This document shows, in pieces, positions 22,756 to 31,349 of a stretch of DNA of 38,677 nt. Positions within the stretch are counted from its first letter, which is position 1; every line of letters starts with the position of its first letter. This stretch comes from Oscillospiraceae bacterium. Its GTDB lineage: Bacteria > Bacillota > Clostridia > Oscillospirales > Acutalibacteraceae. The notes under the pieces were generated by a model. That model searched no databases and had not been told where the DNA came from. It saw nothing but the letters and a program-made list of their open reading frames with translations. A program made the translations under genes and the position numbers. The stretch lies in the NCBI GenBank assembly GCA_902792985.1, contig CADBBT010000041.1, positions 1 to 38,677 of the forward strand, given 5' to 3'.

Positions 22756-24090
22756 TCAGGTCCTCCCGCTTTCCGCAAGGTTCAGCGCATGGTCTGACAA
22801 ACGTTCCAGATCGGTCAGCGCGCGCAGGTTCTTTGCCACAGCGGCATTCTGCACTTTTGTCAGTTCGGTGCGCGTGAGCTTCATCAGATAGGCGCTCAGC
22901 TTGTCCTCATACAGATCCACTGTGTCCTCCATTGTTGCCACAGCGGCAAACCCGTCCTCGGAATATGCGTCGAGCAGCTTGATCGCTTTGCTCACGGAGT
23001 TGCGCGAAAGCTTCGCCATATCGCCGATCGCCAAACGCACCTGTTCCACAGCAAGGGTGGGGTGGCTCAAAAAGCGCTCTTCCAACCGCAGCGCAGGTTC
23101 ATTTTGCGGCCGGGCTTTTTCTTTCACCAGCAGCGTGACCAGCGCTTCGATCGCGCGGTAAAACGGCATCAGAAGCACCGTCATCGCCACACGCAGCGCG
23201 CTGTTGACCGCCGCAACGGAAAACGGCGACACCGTAAGATCGAGAAACGAAAACGAAACCGCGGCATTTAGTGCATAAAACACCGCCGCAAGCACACCGA
23301 CGCCCAGCGTGCTCGCCACCGGATACACCAGCGCAGCGCGTTTGCCTTCCACCCCCGCGCCCAGCGCCGAAAGCAGCACCGGTGCCGAAGCGCCGATCGC
23401 GATGCCCATCAGCAGCGGCAGCGCCTCGCGCACGCTCATGACACCTGTGACGGCCAACGCCTGCACGATGCCCACAGCGGCGCTTGCGCTTTGCAGCACG
23501 GCCGTAAAGACTGTGCCGACAAGGATGCCGAGCAGCGGATTCGAAAGCCTCGAGAGCATCCCCGTGAACCAGGGCGCGCTGCCCAGCGGGCTGACAGCCG
23601 CGCTCATGGCGCTCATGCCGAACATCAGCACGGAAAAGCCCATCAAAATGTCGCCGACGTGACGCTTGGTCATGGATTTTGTGAACATGCGCAAAAAGAT
23701 GCCGACCACGGCGACCATTCCGGTCAACGTCGCCGTGGAAAGCAGACTTTTCCATCCGTCCGCGCCATCGAGATATCCCAGGCAGATGACCCAGCCGGTC
23801 ACGCTTGTGCCGAGGATGGCGCCGAGGATCACGCCGATGCTCTGACGCACCTTCATCATACCGGAATTGACAAAGCCGACCACCATGACCGAAGTCGCAC
23901 AGGAGGACTGGATCACGGCTGTGACGCCCGTACCCAGCAGCAGTCCGCGCAAAGGCGTGCCGGAAAGCCGATACAAAATCAGCTCCAGCCGGTTGCCCGC
24001 CACGCGCTTGAGCCCGTCCCCCATTGTGGTCATGCCGAATAAAAACAGTGCCACGCCGCCCAGCAGCGAGATCACCTGTGGAATCGTCAT
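22756..24090 (-). CDS. Na/Pi cotransporter family protein, frameshifted before the PhoU C-terminal half
   Basis: 444 aa. NptA/PNaS-type sodium-phosphate symporter: two inverted membrane repeats with the QSSCATSVMVVGFVNSG and QSASAAVGIVQALAVTG signatures (QSS/QSA motifs), N-terminal LLGGVALFLFGMTTMGDGLK, then a cytoplasmic PhoU-like half (from about 345) ending LSDHALNLAESGRT and a TGA. The usual second PhoU half lies in the next frame (22379-22753). AAGGAGCG precedes the ATG at 24090; the frame is open to 24426 but the promoter lies inside that part. Role: phosphate uptake or efflux at the membrane. Whether the frameshift is real needs resequencing. Confidence 0.88.
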   Translation of the reverse strand: MTIPQVISLLGGVALFLFGMTTMGDGLKRVAGNRLELILYRLSGTPLRGLLLGTGVTAVIQSSCATSVMVVGFVNSGMMKVRQSIGVILGAILGTSVTGWVICLGYLDGADGWKSLLSTATLTGMVAVVGIFLRMFTKSMTKRHVGDILMGFSVLMFGMSAMSAAVSPLGSAPWFTGMLSRLSNPLLGILVGTVFTAVLQSASAAVGIVQALAVTGVMSVREALPLLMGIAIGASAPVLLSALGAGVEGKRAALVYPVASTLGVGVLAAVFYALNAAVSFSFLDLTVSPFSVAAVNSALRVAMTVLLMPFYRAIEALVTLLVKEKARPQNEPALRLEERFLSHPTLAVEQVRLAIGDMAKLSRNSVSKAIKLLDAYSEDGFAAVATMEDTVDLYEDKLSAYLMKLTRTELTKVQNAAVAKNLRALTDLERLSDHALNLAESGRT

Positions 24091-24144
24091 AAAATCCGCT
24101 CCTTCATGCCCGGCACACCGCCGAAACAAAACGATCTCGCTCAT

Positions 24145-24173
24145 AGTGTACCACAAAACAAACGGACAATCAA
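24145..24173 (-). promoter_or_regulatory. Promoter of the Na/Pi gene
   Basis: TTGATT (24168-24173), 17 nt, TACACT (24145-24150) on the minus strand. No Pho box recognised. Confidence 0.65.
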
Positions 24174-24256
24174 GGGAAAGGAAAAAGAGGAAACGCTGCC
24201 CCATATCAAAACCGGCGACGTGGATTACTTTTTTTGCTGCAAAACACTGAAACAGT

Positions 24257-24285
24257 TTGTTTTTTTCTCCCGAAAATGATATAAT
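24257..24285 (+). promoter_or_regulatory. Promoter of the alpha/beta hydrolase gene
   Basis: TTGTTT (24257-24262), 17 nt, TATAAT (24280-24285) with TGA before the -10. Confidence 0.85.
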
Positions 24286-24331
24286 ACATATACAAAAGTT
24301 TTTGATCAGATTTACAAAGGAGATAATAGAG

Positions 24332-25318
24332 ATGTCTGCCGTAAAAACGATACTCAAAGCCGGCGTCGGCGCTGCAGCCGCAGTGATGGGTGCAGGGGCG
24401 CTGGTGTATGAATGCGCGCTGAACACAAAGCTGAACAGCTTTTTCGTTGATTTGTTTGATCACCGCAGCGATGTAAAACAGGAGACTCAATCCGAGGACT
24501 GTGCCTGTCCGCGTGAACCAGGCTGGTTTGACCGCCACAAAGGTGACGATCATGTAATCACCACAGAAGCAACCGGTCGGATCCACGCATACATCATCCC
24601 GGCGGAGAAACCTTCACACAAATGGGCGATCCTCTGCCACGGCTACAACTCCGATCCGGCGTCCGTCGGCGTCTTTGCGGAACATTACCGTCCGCTGGGC
24701 TATCACTGCATCTGTCCCTCGCTGCGCGGCTGGGGCAACGATGAAAAACGATATTGCACGATGGGCTTTCACGACAAGGATATTCTGCGCGCATGGATAG
24801 ACTACGTTGTGAAAGAGGATAGTGACGCCGAGATCCTTTTGCACGGGTATTCTATGGGTGCCGTGACCGTAATGCTTGCCACCGGCGAAAAGCTGCCGCC
24901 GCAGGTGAAGGCGGCTGTTTGCGACTGCGGTTTTACAAGCTGCTGGGAACAGTATGCGAATGTGATAAAGCTTTATACAAAGCTCCCGGCGTTTCCGCTG
25001 CTTTATGCCGTGAATGCGACGTCCATACTGCGCGGAAACTTTGACATCCGCAAAAACGTGCCGATCGACGCCGTTCGGCGAAGCGTTACCCCCACGGTGT
25101 TTTTGCATGGAACGGCGGATAACTTTGTGCCGTTTTCCATGATGGACCGGCTCTATGAAGCCTGTGCCGCACCGAAGGCGAAACAGGCGATCGAAGGCGC
25201 GGATCACGCGCAGTCGGTCTATGTCGACCCGGCGCTGTACTGGAAAACGGTAGACAATTTTTTGAAGGATAAGATAGGAAGCAAAACAACGGAGAACGCT
25301 CTGGCAGGAAGCACCTGA
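24332..25318 (+). CDS. Membrane-anchored alpha/beta hydrolase
   Basis: 328 aa. A short hydrophobic N-terminal segment (about 10-28) probably anchors it or acts as a signal. The hydrolase core follows: oxyanion-region LCHGYNSDP (101-109), nucleophile elbow HGYSMGAV with Ser174, acid Asp263 in HGTADNFVP, and His292 in GADHAQS. These form a complete Ser-Asp-His triad. Substrate unknown (serine esterase or peptidase-like, related to the YqkD type). AAAGGAG lies 9 nt before the ATG; the open frame upstream to 24257 overlaps the promoter. It is followed by the DUF362 gene after 68 nt, possibly on the same transcript. Confidence 0.9.
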   Translation: MSAVKTILKAGVGAAAAVMGAGALVYECALNTKLNSFFVDLFDHRSDVKQETQSEDCACPREPGWFDRHKGDDHVITTEATGRIHAYIIPAEKPSHKWAILCHGYNSDPASVGVFAEHYRPLGYHCICPSLRGWGNDEKRYCTMGFHDKDILRAWIDYVVKEDSDAEILLHGYSMGAVTVMLATGEKLPPQVKAAVCDCGFTSCWEQYANVIKLYTKLPAFPLLYAVNATSILRGNFDIRKNVPIDAVRRSVTPTVFLHGTADNFVPFSMMDRLYEACAAPKAKQAIEGADHAQSVYVDPALYWKTVDNFLKDKIGSKTTENALAGST

Positions 25319-25386
25319 CGGTATTCCTAACAGCGAAGCAGAAAAAAACGCACTGACCCGAACACCGAGAAACAGGAGGTATCTGA

Positions 25387-26430
25387 ATGAAAGTGAATCA
25401 ACCCTTGCCCGGCAAAGGCGGGAACCGCTATGTGCCCTATGAAAAGCGTACCGGCGAGAGCTCCCCGGTTTTCTTTACCCGCGACCTTTCGGAAGAGGGG
25501 CTGAAAAAGATTTTTGACAAAGTGAGCTCCGTGCTCTGCGGAAAAGTTGCCGTAAAACTGCACACCGGCGAGGCCGAAGGACCGAACATCATCCCACGCC
25601 CCTGGGTAAAGGAGCTCTTTGCTTCCCGTTTGCCCAATGCAGCGATCATTGAGACAAACACCTATTACAAAGGCAGCCGCTACACCACAGAGGACCACCG
25701 CAAAACACTGGAGATCAACGGCTGGACTTTTTGTCCGGTGGATATCACAGACAGCGAGGGCGTGGCCGCCCTTCCCGTCAAGGGCGGCAAATGGTTTGAA
25801 GAAATGCATGTCGGCAAAAGCATGCTCGGCTATGACTCTATGCTGGTGCTGACACATTTCAAAGGTCACACGATGGGCGGCTTCGGCGGCAGCAACAAGA
25901 ACATCGGCATCGGCTGTGCCGACGGACGGATCGGAAAAGCAGAGATCCACACGGCTGCGGGCTCTGATAATATGTGGAGCATTGCCGAGGAGGAGTTGAT
26001 GGAGCGCATCAGCGAAAGCACCAAGGCGACCGTTGATTATTTTGCGCCGCACATCTGCTTTATCAATGTCATGCGCAACATGTCTGTTTCCTGCGATTGC
26101 GAAGGCACCGAAGCGGAACCTGTTGTCACGCCCGATGTCGGCATTCTGGCGTCGCTGGATGTTCTGGCCGTTGACAACGCCTGCGTGGACCTGATCTATC
26201 ATTTGCCCAACGGCGGCGGTGAAGCCCTCATTTCGCGCGTTGAAACACGCCACGGCCTGCGCCAGCTCAGTTATATGAAAGAGCTCGGCATGGGCAACGA
26301 CCGCTATACGCTGATCGACATTGACAACGAAGACACCGTCATCACCGCCGCGCAGGCGGTCAAAGATGTGGATCCGGAATGGACGCCGGACCGCTACAAC
26401 ACGTTTTGGGGCCGCAACAAACATTGCTGA
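25387..26430 (+). CDS. DUF362 domain protein without iron-sulfur cluster motif
   Basis: 347 aa, soluble. It matches DUF362 by KVAVKLHTGEAEGPNIIPRPWVKEL (about 52-76), LTHFKGHTMGGFGGSNKNIGIGCADGRIGKAEIH (about 156-190) and VDYFAPHICFINVMRN. Many family members carry a C-terminal 2x[4Fe-4S] ferredoxin domain; none of the CxxCxxC spacing is present here. Function unknown. AGGAGG lies 8-9 nt upstream of the ATG. Confidence 0.85.
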   Translation: MKVNQPLPGKGGNRYVPYEKRTGESSPVFFTRDLSEEGLKKIFDKVSSVLCGKVAVKLHTGEAEGPNIIPRPWVKELFASRLPNAAIIETNTYYKGSRYTTEDHRKTLEINGWTFCPVDITDSEGVAALPVKGGKWFEEMHVGKSMLGYDSMLVLTHFKGHTMGGFGGSNKNIGIGCADGRIGKAEIHTAAGSDNMWSIAEEELMERISESTKATVDYFAPHICFINVMRNMSVSCDCEGTEAEPVVTPDVGILASLDVLAVDNACVDLIYHLPNGGGEALISRVETRHGLRQLSYMKELGMGNDRYTLIDIDNEDTVITAAQAVKDVDPEWTPDRYNTFWGRNKHC

Positions 26431-26453
26431 CCACAGCCTGAACAAAAACAACC

Positions 26454-26489
26454 GTTGCCCCGCTGCGGATTTTTCCGCGGCGGGGCAAC
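26454..26489 (-). terminator. Terminator of the glycoside hydrolase operon
   Basis: GTTGCCCCGCTGCGGA with TCCGCGGCGGGGCAAC, 4-nt loop. A T-rich tail (GGTTGTTTTTG) exists only on the minus strand. Confidence 0.8.
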
Positions 26490-26517
26490 GCAGTGTTCAA
26501 TGACTTCGATGATGTTT

Positions 26518-27495
26518 TCAAACACGTCGGCTTTGCACGCAAGGCTCGATCCTTGCCTCAGCAAATCCGATGCACTCCCGTCCGAGCAGCGGGTTGGCAG
26601 TGTTGCGGGCGTTGAAATAAAGGCGCAGAACGTCACCGGAGCGGACGAGATGGCTTGCATAGACAAACTGGCTCATCCAGCTTTTGTCGTAGCGCGGCTC
26701 GATGAGCGTTTTTTCAAACCGAAAGCATAGCCCGTCATCCGACGAAAGCAGCAGGATCGCGGATGCGCTTTTTCCGTCTTTTTCAAAGATCCCGTTCTGG
26801 ATCCCGATGAAGCAGTCGCGGAGCCTGTAAACCTTCAGGCAGCCGGAGCAGAGGTTGAGAAAGGGGTCGTTTCTGTCAGGCGAAAGGATCGGGTCGGGTG
26901 CGGCACGATAGCCCGAAAGCAGATCGTCGCTTTCGGCGTAACTGACGTAGGTCGGCTCGCAGAAGCCGCAGTCCCGGATGAACGTCAGACCGCAGGAATA
27001 ATAAAGGCGGTTGACGTTTCCGACCCTCAGCAGATAGGGGTTGGAAAGAGAAATACCGCGCGCGCTTTCCTCAAAGTGCCTTGTGTGGCGGAGCACAGGC
27101 TTCGGCGCCGACCATTCTTTGAGGTCGCGGCTTTCGACCGCAAAAATTTCACTGTTCCATTTCGCCGCGCCGATGAGGTTCAGCGCGTTGAAACCAAGCG
27201 GCCTCGTCCGCTCAAAAAACAGCACATAACGGCCGTCGATAAAGTTGATGTTCGGGCGCATTGCCCGCGAAAGGAGCTTTTTCCCTTTTGTAAAGGCAAC
27301 GCCGTCGTCGGAAACGGCTTCCCGAATGCCGAAGGTTGTATGGAAGAAGAGATGCCACTTGCCGTCCGGAGTTTCCGCAGGGAGAAGCAGTGATGGGTCG
27401 GCAACGACAAACGAGCCGCCGAACGGCCGCAGAACAGGCATAGGGCGAAGATTGAACGATGCGCTTTTGAGTTGCGACAGCGAGAGTGACTGCAT
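26518..27495 (-). CDS. Five-bladed beta-propeller glycosidase-like protein (GH43/GH130 type)
   Basis: 325 aa, no signal peptide. Blade-like repeats with W-H-L-F-F, YVLFFERT, IFAVESRDLKEWSAP, RLYYSCG, YVSYAESDDLLSGY and RLYFNARN match the GH32/43/68/130 propeller group. An early Asp (VVADPSLLLP) and a central Glu in the EESARGISLSNPYLL region are candidate catalytic acids, but I cannot assign the family firmly. It could act on cytoplasmic oligosaccharides. Start at 27495 (MQSLSLSQ) because GGAG lies 9 nt upstream; the ATG nine bases earlier abuts the GGAG. The preceding 134 nt (27496-27629) hold no gene; an 18-codon open frame there overlaps this start. Probably co-transcribed with the TIM-barrel gene. 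Confidence 0.75.
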   Translation of the reverse strand: MQSLSLSQLKSASFNLRPMPVLRPFGGSFVVADPSLLLPAETPDGKWHLFFHTTFGIREAVSDDGVAFTKGKKLLSRAMRPNINFIDGRYVLFFERTRPLGFNALNLIGAAKWNSEIFAVESRDLKEWSAPKPVLRHTRHFEESARGISLSNPYLLRVGNVNRLYYSCGLTFIRDCGFCEPTYVSYAESDDLLSGYRAAPDPILSPDRNDPFLNLCSGCLKVYRLRDCFIGIQNGIFEKDGKSASAILLLSSDDGLCFRFEKTLIEPRYDKSWMSQFVYASHLVRSGDVLRLYFNARNTANPLLGRECIGFAEARIEPCVQSRRV

Positions 27496-27629
27496 ATTAT
27501 CCATCTCCAAGAATGATATCCGGCACAGCGGCTTCATCGACCCACGACGGGTCTTACATTTTCTCGGCAGTGTCGTGCCGGCTTTTTCTGCGCAGGGCCG
27601 GTTTCCTTTTGCAATTTTGGGAACAGCTT

Positions 27630-28853
27630 TTATGTCGGGGTACGCTTCACCGCGTCCCTTACAGCGTAATAGGCGGCCTTCGGCTCGCCGTTTGCGTCGG
27701 TAATTCCCCGAACGGATTTATAAGGACAATCCAACCGCCCGCAGTACGGGCATTGCCCGTAGTCCTTCCAACTGAATATAAAGAATCCGGCGAGGCAATC
27801 CGTTTCCTTCAGGAGCGGCAGAAGCTGCCGAAAGAATTCCGCCTGCCCCTCCTGCGTGTGCGGAATACCGGGGACAGAGCAGTCGAGATGTCCGTAGAAA
27901 TGCTTTGCGATTTCGTGGAATATGGCGTTGCTCTGCGCTGCAGGATCGGGATATTTTGTCAGGATATATGATCTCAGCGCGTTCGGAAGCTTTGCAATGA
28001 AATTCACAATGTCCGCGCGAACCGCCGCCTCCGAGCTGTAGCCGTAGCTTGCCAAAATCGCCGCGCGCTCCTGTGCGGTCGTTTGCCTGCCCGCGCTCGC
28101 ATAACCGAATTCCGTCAACATGACCGGCTTGCCTGTCAGCTCGTTGACCTTCCGGATGTCTGAAACGTAATCCTGAAGACTTCCGTTGCTCAATGTGCCG
28201 TAGTAAAGATCAATACCCACATAATCCATATAGGGCAAATACGGCTGCATGAGCCGGTGCAGCTCTTCGTAGACTCCCGCGGAATTGTAACCGACGAGCA
28301 GATCGCCCTTGATTTCGCTGATTGCCTGCGCCTGTATGCCAACGAATTTTGCCGCCTGTTCCAGCGTCAGAGGCATTGTGAAAGAGGCAACGCCCATTTC
28401 ATTGGAAATTTGCAGGCCGCCGATCACGCTGCGCAGGTCATTGAGAAGAAACACTGCGATCTCTTTTGTTCGCTCGGCGTTTTCTTCTGCCGAGGGGTCA
28501 AACCCGCCGATGTTGAAATAATACTTCGGATACGGCGTGATCGCCAAGACCTTGATACCCTGTTCGGCAAAGCCCTGCGCCCTGTTTTTGAACGCTGTGT
28601 ACGCGGCGCTTATGCTGCCGTCCTTGTTGTAGGGGTAGGGTATATCAAAGCGCACCCAGTCGAGACCGGCGTCCTTTAACATCGCATAATCATCGTTCGG
28701 GTGGCAAACGCCGCAGATACACGCGCGTGCAGGCTCTTGCGGCTCGACGACAGGCGGCTGCTTGTTTCCCCCTGCGCCGAAAAAACCGAAAATGGATGAA
28801 AAAAACATGGAAATTGCCATAAACACTGATGTGAGCCAATTCCAAATAGCCAT
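27630..28853 (-). CDS. Exported TIM-barrel glycoside hydrolase (clan GH-A-like)
   Basis: 407 aa. An N-terminal Phe/Trp-rich hydrophobic segment (residues 1-26, anchor or uncleaved signal), a Pro/Glu linker, then a (beta/alpha)8 barrel: WVRFDIPYPY (about 66-75), acid/base Asn151-Glu152 in GLQISNEMG, YVGIDLYYG (211-219), nucleophile Glu248 in VMLTEFGYAS, and a barrel end FFIFSWKDYGQCPYCGRLDCPYK containing four Cys. The NE and E pairing is typical of clan GH-A (GH5/GH39/GH53-like); substrate unknown. AAGGAGC lies 7 nt before the ATG at 28853. The frame stays open to 29000, but that part has no ribosome binding site. The 28854-29033 gap holds its leader; the promoter is at 29033-29061. Confidence 0.85.
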   Translation of the reverse strand: MAIWNWLTSVFMAISMFFSSIFGFFGAGGNKQPPVVEPQEPARACICGVCHPNDDYAMLKDAGLDWVRFDIPYPYNKDGSISAAYTAFKNRAQGFAEQGIKVLAITPYPKYYFNIGGFDPSAEENAERTKEIAVFLLNDLRSVIGGLQISNEMGVASFTMPLTLEQAAKFVGIQAQAISEIKGDLLVGYNSAGVYEELHRLMQPYLPYMDYVGIDLYYGTLSNGSLQDYVSDIRKVNELTGKPVMLTEFGYASAGRQTTAQERAAILASYGYSSEAAVRADIVNFIAKLPNALRSYILTKYPDPAAQSNAIFHEIAKHFYGHLDCSVPGIPHTQEGQAEFFRQLLPLLKETDCLAGFFIFSWKDYGQCPYCGRLDCPYKSVRGITDANGEPKAAYYAVRDAVKRTPT

Positions 28854-29032
28854 CTTTGCTCCTTCTTTCTGCAAAATGCTTTCATAAAACGGATTTTCCA
28901 TACCTCTGTTCCCGAAGAGCGTTTTTTCGCAACTCATTTCGAGCCGGAACGCCTCATCCGGACGCTGCAAAGGCGCCTCAGCACAGGCAAACCTTTTCAC
29001 AAAAGGCTACACTTTTCAGAAAAACTGTTTTT

Positions 29033-29061
29033 ATTATAATATAATCATGTTGGGATTGCAA
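29033..29061 (-). promoter_or_regulatory. Promoter of the GH genes
   Basis: TTGCAA (29056-29061), 17 nt, TATAAT (29033-29038). It lies inside the end of the 29034-29315 ORF. Confidence 0.75.
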
Positions 29062-29315
29062 GATTCTGCGGCGAAAACGGCACGCAGATCGCCAAACGCG
29101 CCGCACAGCGTGAGCTGCTCAATGTCATCGTTCAAAAACCGGCGATCTGTGACAAGCGTCTTTTCGGGCGCGGCGGCAACAAGCCGGCCGTCGATCTCCA
29201 GCTTCGGCCACGCGATCGGGATCCGCGTCTGCGGGTCGGACAAACAGTAGATCAGCGCGGCGTTTTCGCCGGTATAAAGGGTGTAACGGTCGGATCGAAA
29301 CAATAACGCCTGCAT
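29034..29315 (-). CDS. Short ORF, probably the 5' remnant of a longer gene
   Basis: 93 aa with a good ribosome binding site (AAGGAGAAG, 8 nt before the ATG). The sequence (YTLYTGENAALIYCLSD..., AWPKLEIDGRLVAAAPEKTLVTDRRF) reads like the beta-sandwich start of a larger carbohydrate-active or surface protein and then ends in AT-rich DNA that forms the promoter of the next gene. No known family of this length is recognised. Truncation is inferred. Confidence 0.45.
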   Translation of the reverse strand: MQALLFRSDRYTLYTGENAALIYCLSDPQTRIPIAWPKLEIDGRLVAAAPEKTLVTDRRFLNDDIEQLTLCGAFGDLRAVFAAESCNPNMIIL

Positions 29316-29456
29316 GGTGCTTCTCCTTGCACTGCAATGTCTTGGAGATCTGCGGACGTTTTATTGTAACATCCTCGACCGCTTTTAGGAAAAGCTGAAT
29401 CTTTGATCAAACTTAACAGTTTTTTTCGTATCTGAACAGAAACAAAGCTTGAAAAC

Positions 29457-29485
29457 TTGCATTTTCGGCGCCTTCTATGTATAAT
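29457..29485 (+). promoter_or_regulatory. Promoter of the MBL-fold gene
   Basis: TTGCAT (29457-29462), 17 nt, TATAAT (29480-29485). Confidence 0.75.
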
Positions 29486-29559
29486 CAATTCGTCGGCTGC
29501 GTTTCAATGCAGAAATATCAGCCGATGAAAACGATCCTGCGCTTCACGGAGGAAGAAAG

Positions 29560-30981
29560 ATGCGTTCTTTGTATGAAAAAATCGTGGCGTTTATTCTGTC
29601 CGTCCTTGCCTTTTTCGGGCTGTTCAGGCCTTCCGCTGCCGAACCTCCTGCGACTGAGCCTGACGTGCAAATCATAACCCATCACCATATGTCGGTCGAC
29701 ATTTCCTCGAAAGGCGTAATCGAGCGGGCCTATTGCACAGACGAAAACTGCACGGAGTCTGTTGAGGTGGGCATCACTCTGCCGATGAAACATACGTTGC
29801 GCGGTTCGTTCGACTGCTCCGACGAAAACTACAGAATGATCGATAATTCAACGGTTTTTGTCTACAACACAACCGACTTTGACGGCTATATGGACGAGAT
29901 GAAAAACCTCGGCTGCGAATTGGTTCGCACATATTCGCTGGGGAATAATCGTTATGCCTTGATGAAACATCCGTATTTTACCGTCTACGTCTCTCTGCTG
30001 TGTGCCGAAGGTCAGCTTCGCGTGAACATCGGCAGAAGCGACGAACTCGCTCCCCCGCAAATGACCGGCGCCGCGTCAGGTGAAACAGCCCCGAAGCTGT
30101 GGCAGCTCAGCATTGACAATGAAGCTGCAAAACAGAACGGCGGAATGGGGTACATCCTTCAGCTTTCCGACGGTAGTTACATCATTGTTGACGGCGGATA
30201 TGAAACAGACGCCGACGCAGAAGCCATTTTTGACGTTCTTACCCAAAACAATCCATCCGACTGTGAAAAGCCGGTGATTGCCGCATGGTTTATTACGCAT
30301 CAGCACAGTGACCGCTACGGTGCATTTTACCGATTTACAAGGAATTATAAGGATGCCGTTGAGGTGAAAGCGTTTTACTGCAATTTGCCATATCGGGATT
30401 TCGATGATATCCATCCGCAGAACTGCAAAAATTTAGAAGGTGTGATGGCGTCATGGCCAGGCGCTGTGTTATACAGAAAACTGCACAGCGGCATGCGCTT
30501 TCGCATCTGCAATGCTGATGTTGCGGTCATTTGCACTTTTGAAGATATTTATCCGTTTGACCTGAGTGACGGAAACGACACGTCTCTTGTCTTTCAGGTC
30601 TCGCTTGGCGGGCAGCGCATCCTGTTTACCGGTGATGCGGAATACGGCGAGAGCGATCGCATGAAGTATCTTGACGCTTCTGTTTTGCAATCGGATTTTC
30701 TCCAGTATCCCCACCACGGGTTCGACAAACAATGCAAAGAGGATTTTTATGAGAAAGTGAATCCTGCCGTTGTTCTCTGGCCGATGCCTTTTGTCAATCA
30801 TATCACCTCAGGGACGGTTTTCGATTGGAGATATGAAACGCGAGCCGAAAATGCGTGGGTGAAGAACGCGGAATGCGTGAAGAAAATCGTGGTCAACGAC
30901 GAAGGGCTGACTTGCTTTGATCTTCCCTACACGCCTGAAGGCGAAAGAATCTGTGACTATGCGAGCTTGACCGGGACTTGA
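29560..30981 (+). CDS. Exported metallo-beta-lactamase-fold protein with altered metal motif
   Basis: 473 aa. Residues 1-24 form a Phe-rich hydrophobic signal or anchor. A beta-rich N-terminal region (40-165) is followed by an MBL domain of the ComEC/Rec2-related type (about 180-430): VDGGYETDAD, the metal motif THQHSDRYG (His247, His249, Asp251, but Arg252 where HxHxDH has its last His), ILFTGDAEYGE, and LQYPHHGFD. Loss of one metal-2 ligand suggests a single metal or altered chemistry. Substrate unknown; nuclease or hydrolase activity at the cell surface is possible. GGAGG lies 8 nt before the ATG; the promoter is at 29457-29485. It is followed by about 425 nt without a gene (see 31091-31278). 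Confidence 0.82.
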   Translation: MRSLYEKIVAFILSVLAFFGLFRPSAAEPPATEPDVQIITHHHMSVDISSKGVIERAYCTDENCTESVEVGITLPMKHTLRGSFDCSDENYRMIDNSTVFVYNTTDFDGYMDEMKNLGCELVRTYSLGNNRYALMKHPYFTVYVSLLCAEGQLRVNIGRSDELAPPQMTGAASGETAPKLWQLSIDNEAAKQNGGMGYILQLSDGSYIIVDGGYETDADAEAIFDVLTQNNPSDCEKPVIAAWFITHQHSDRYGAFYRFTRNYKDAVEVKAFYCNLPYRDFDDIHPQNCKNLEGVMASWPGAVLYRKLHSGMRFRICNADVAVICTFEDIYPFDLSDGNDTSLVFQVSLGGQRILFTGDAEYGESDRMKYLDASVLQSDFLQYPHHGFDKQCKEDFYEKVNPAVVLWPMPFVNHITSGTVFDWRYETRAENAWVKNAECVKKIVVNDEGLTCFDLPYTPEGERICDYASLTGT

Positions 30982-31090
30982 CGGTATTGCAAACAGCCTG
31001 TTCAATGCAAACAGCGTTGCTCAAAAGGCGCAAATCAGGAATGTAAGAAAACGATCCTGTTCTCACGGCATTTTCAAGCAGATCACATAA

Positions 31091-31135
31091 GAAAAAGCGG
31101 CGATATCGAGCATCATGTCCGATGTCGGCGTTTTT
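31091..31135. terminator. Imperfect terminator hairpin
   Basis: CGATATCG-x-CAT with ATG-x-CGATGTCG, A-run on the left and T-run on the right. It ends the 29560 gene and could also end a leftward transcript. Confidence 0.55.
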
Positions 31136-31150
31136 CTTTGCCTTTAGGTT

Positions 31151-31278
31151 CCCGCTGATTAACTCGGTGTGTGAAGATTGGGGAAGAAGCTTTCCGTCAA
31201 GGCTTGCATGTCCGAGTTGATCAGCGGGTACTTAGGTTTCGTTCGATGTCTTTGCGGCCGCTTTTTGTTTCTTCCCCA
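31151..31278. repeat. Two interleaved inverted repeats (pseudoknot-capable)
   Basis: Arm A (31151-31167) is complementary to 31211-31227 at 16 of 17 positions. Arm B, TTGGGGAAGAA (about 31178-31188), is perfectly complementary to TTCTTCCCCAA (about 31268-31278). The order A-B-A'-B' cannot form as two nested hairpins but can form a pseudoknot or two alternative folds. A leftward transcript would reach the 31091-31135 hairpin right after. Confidence 0.65.
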
Positions 31279-31349
31279 AAAGCATCCCGCGAAAGAACTG
31301 CCTGAACAGACAGGGAGCTGCAAAAAGCAGGCGCGCCGGGCGTTGGGAC

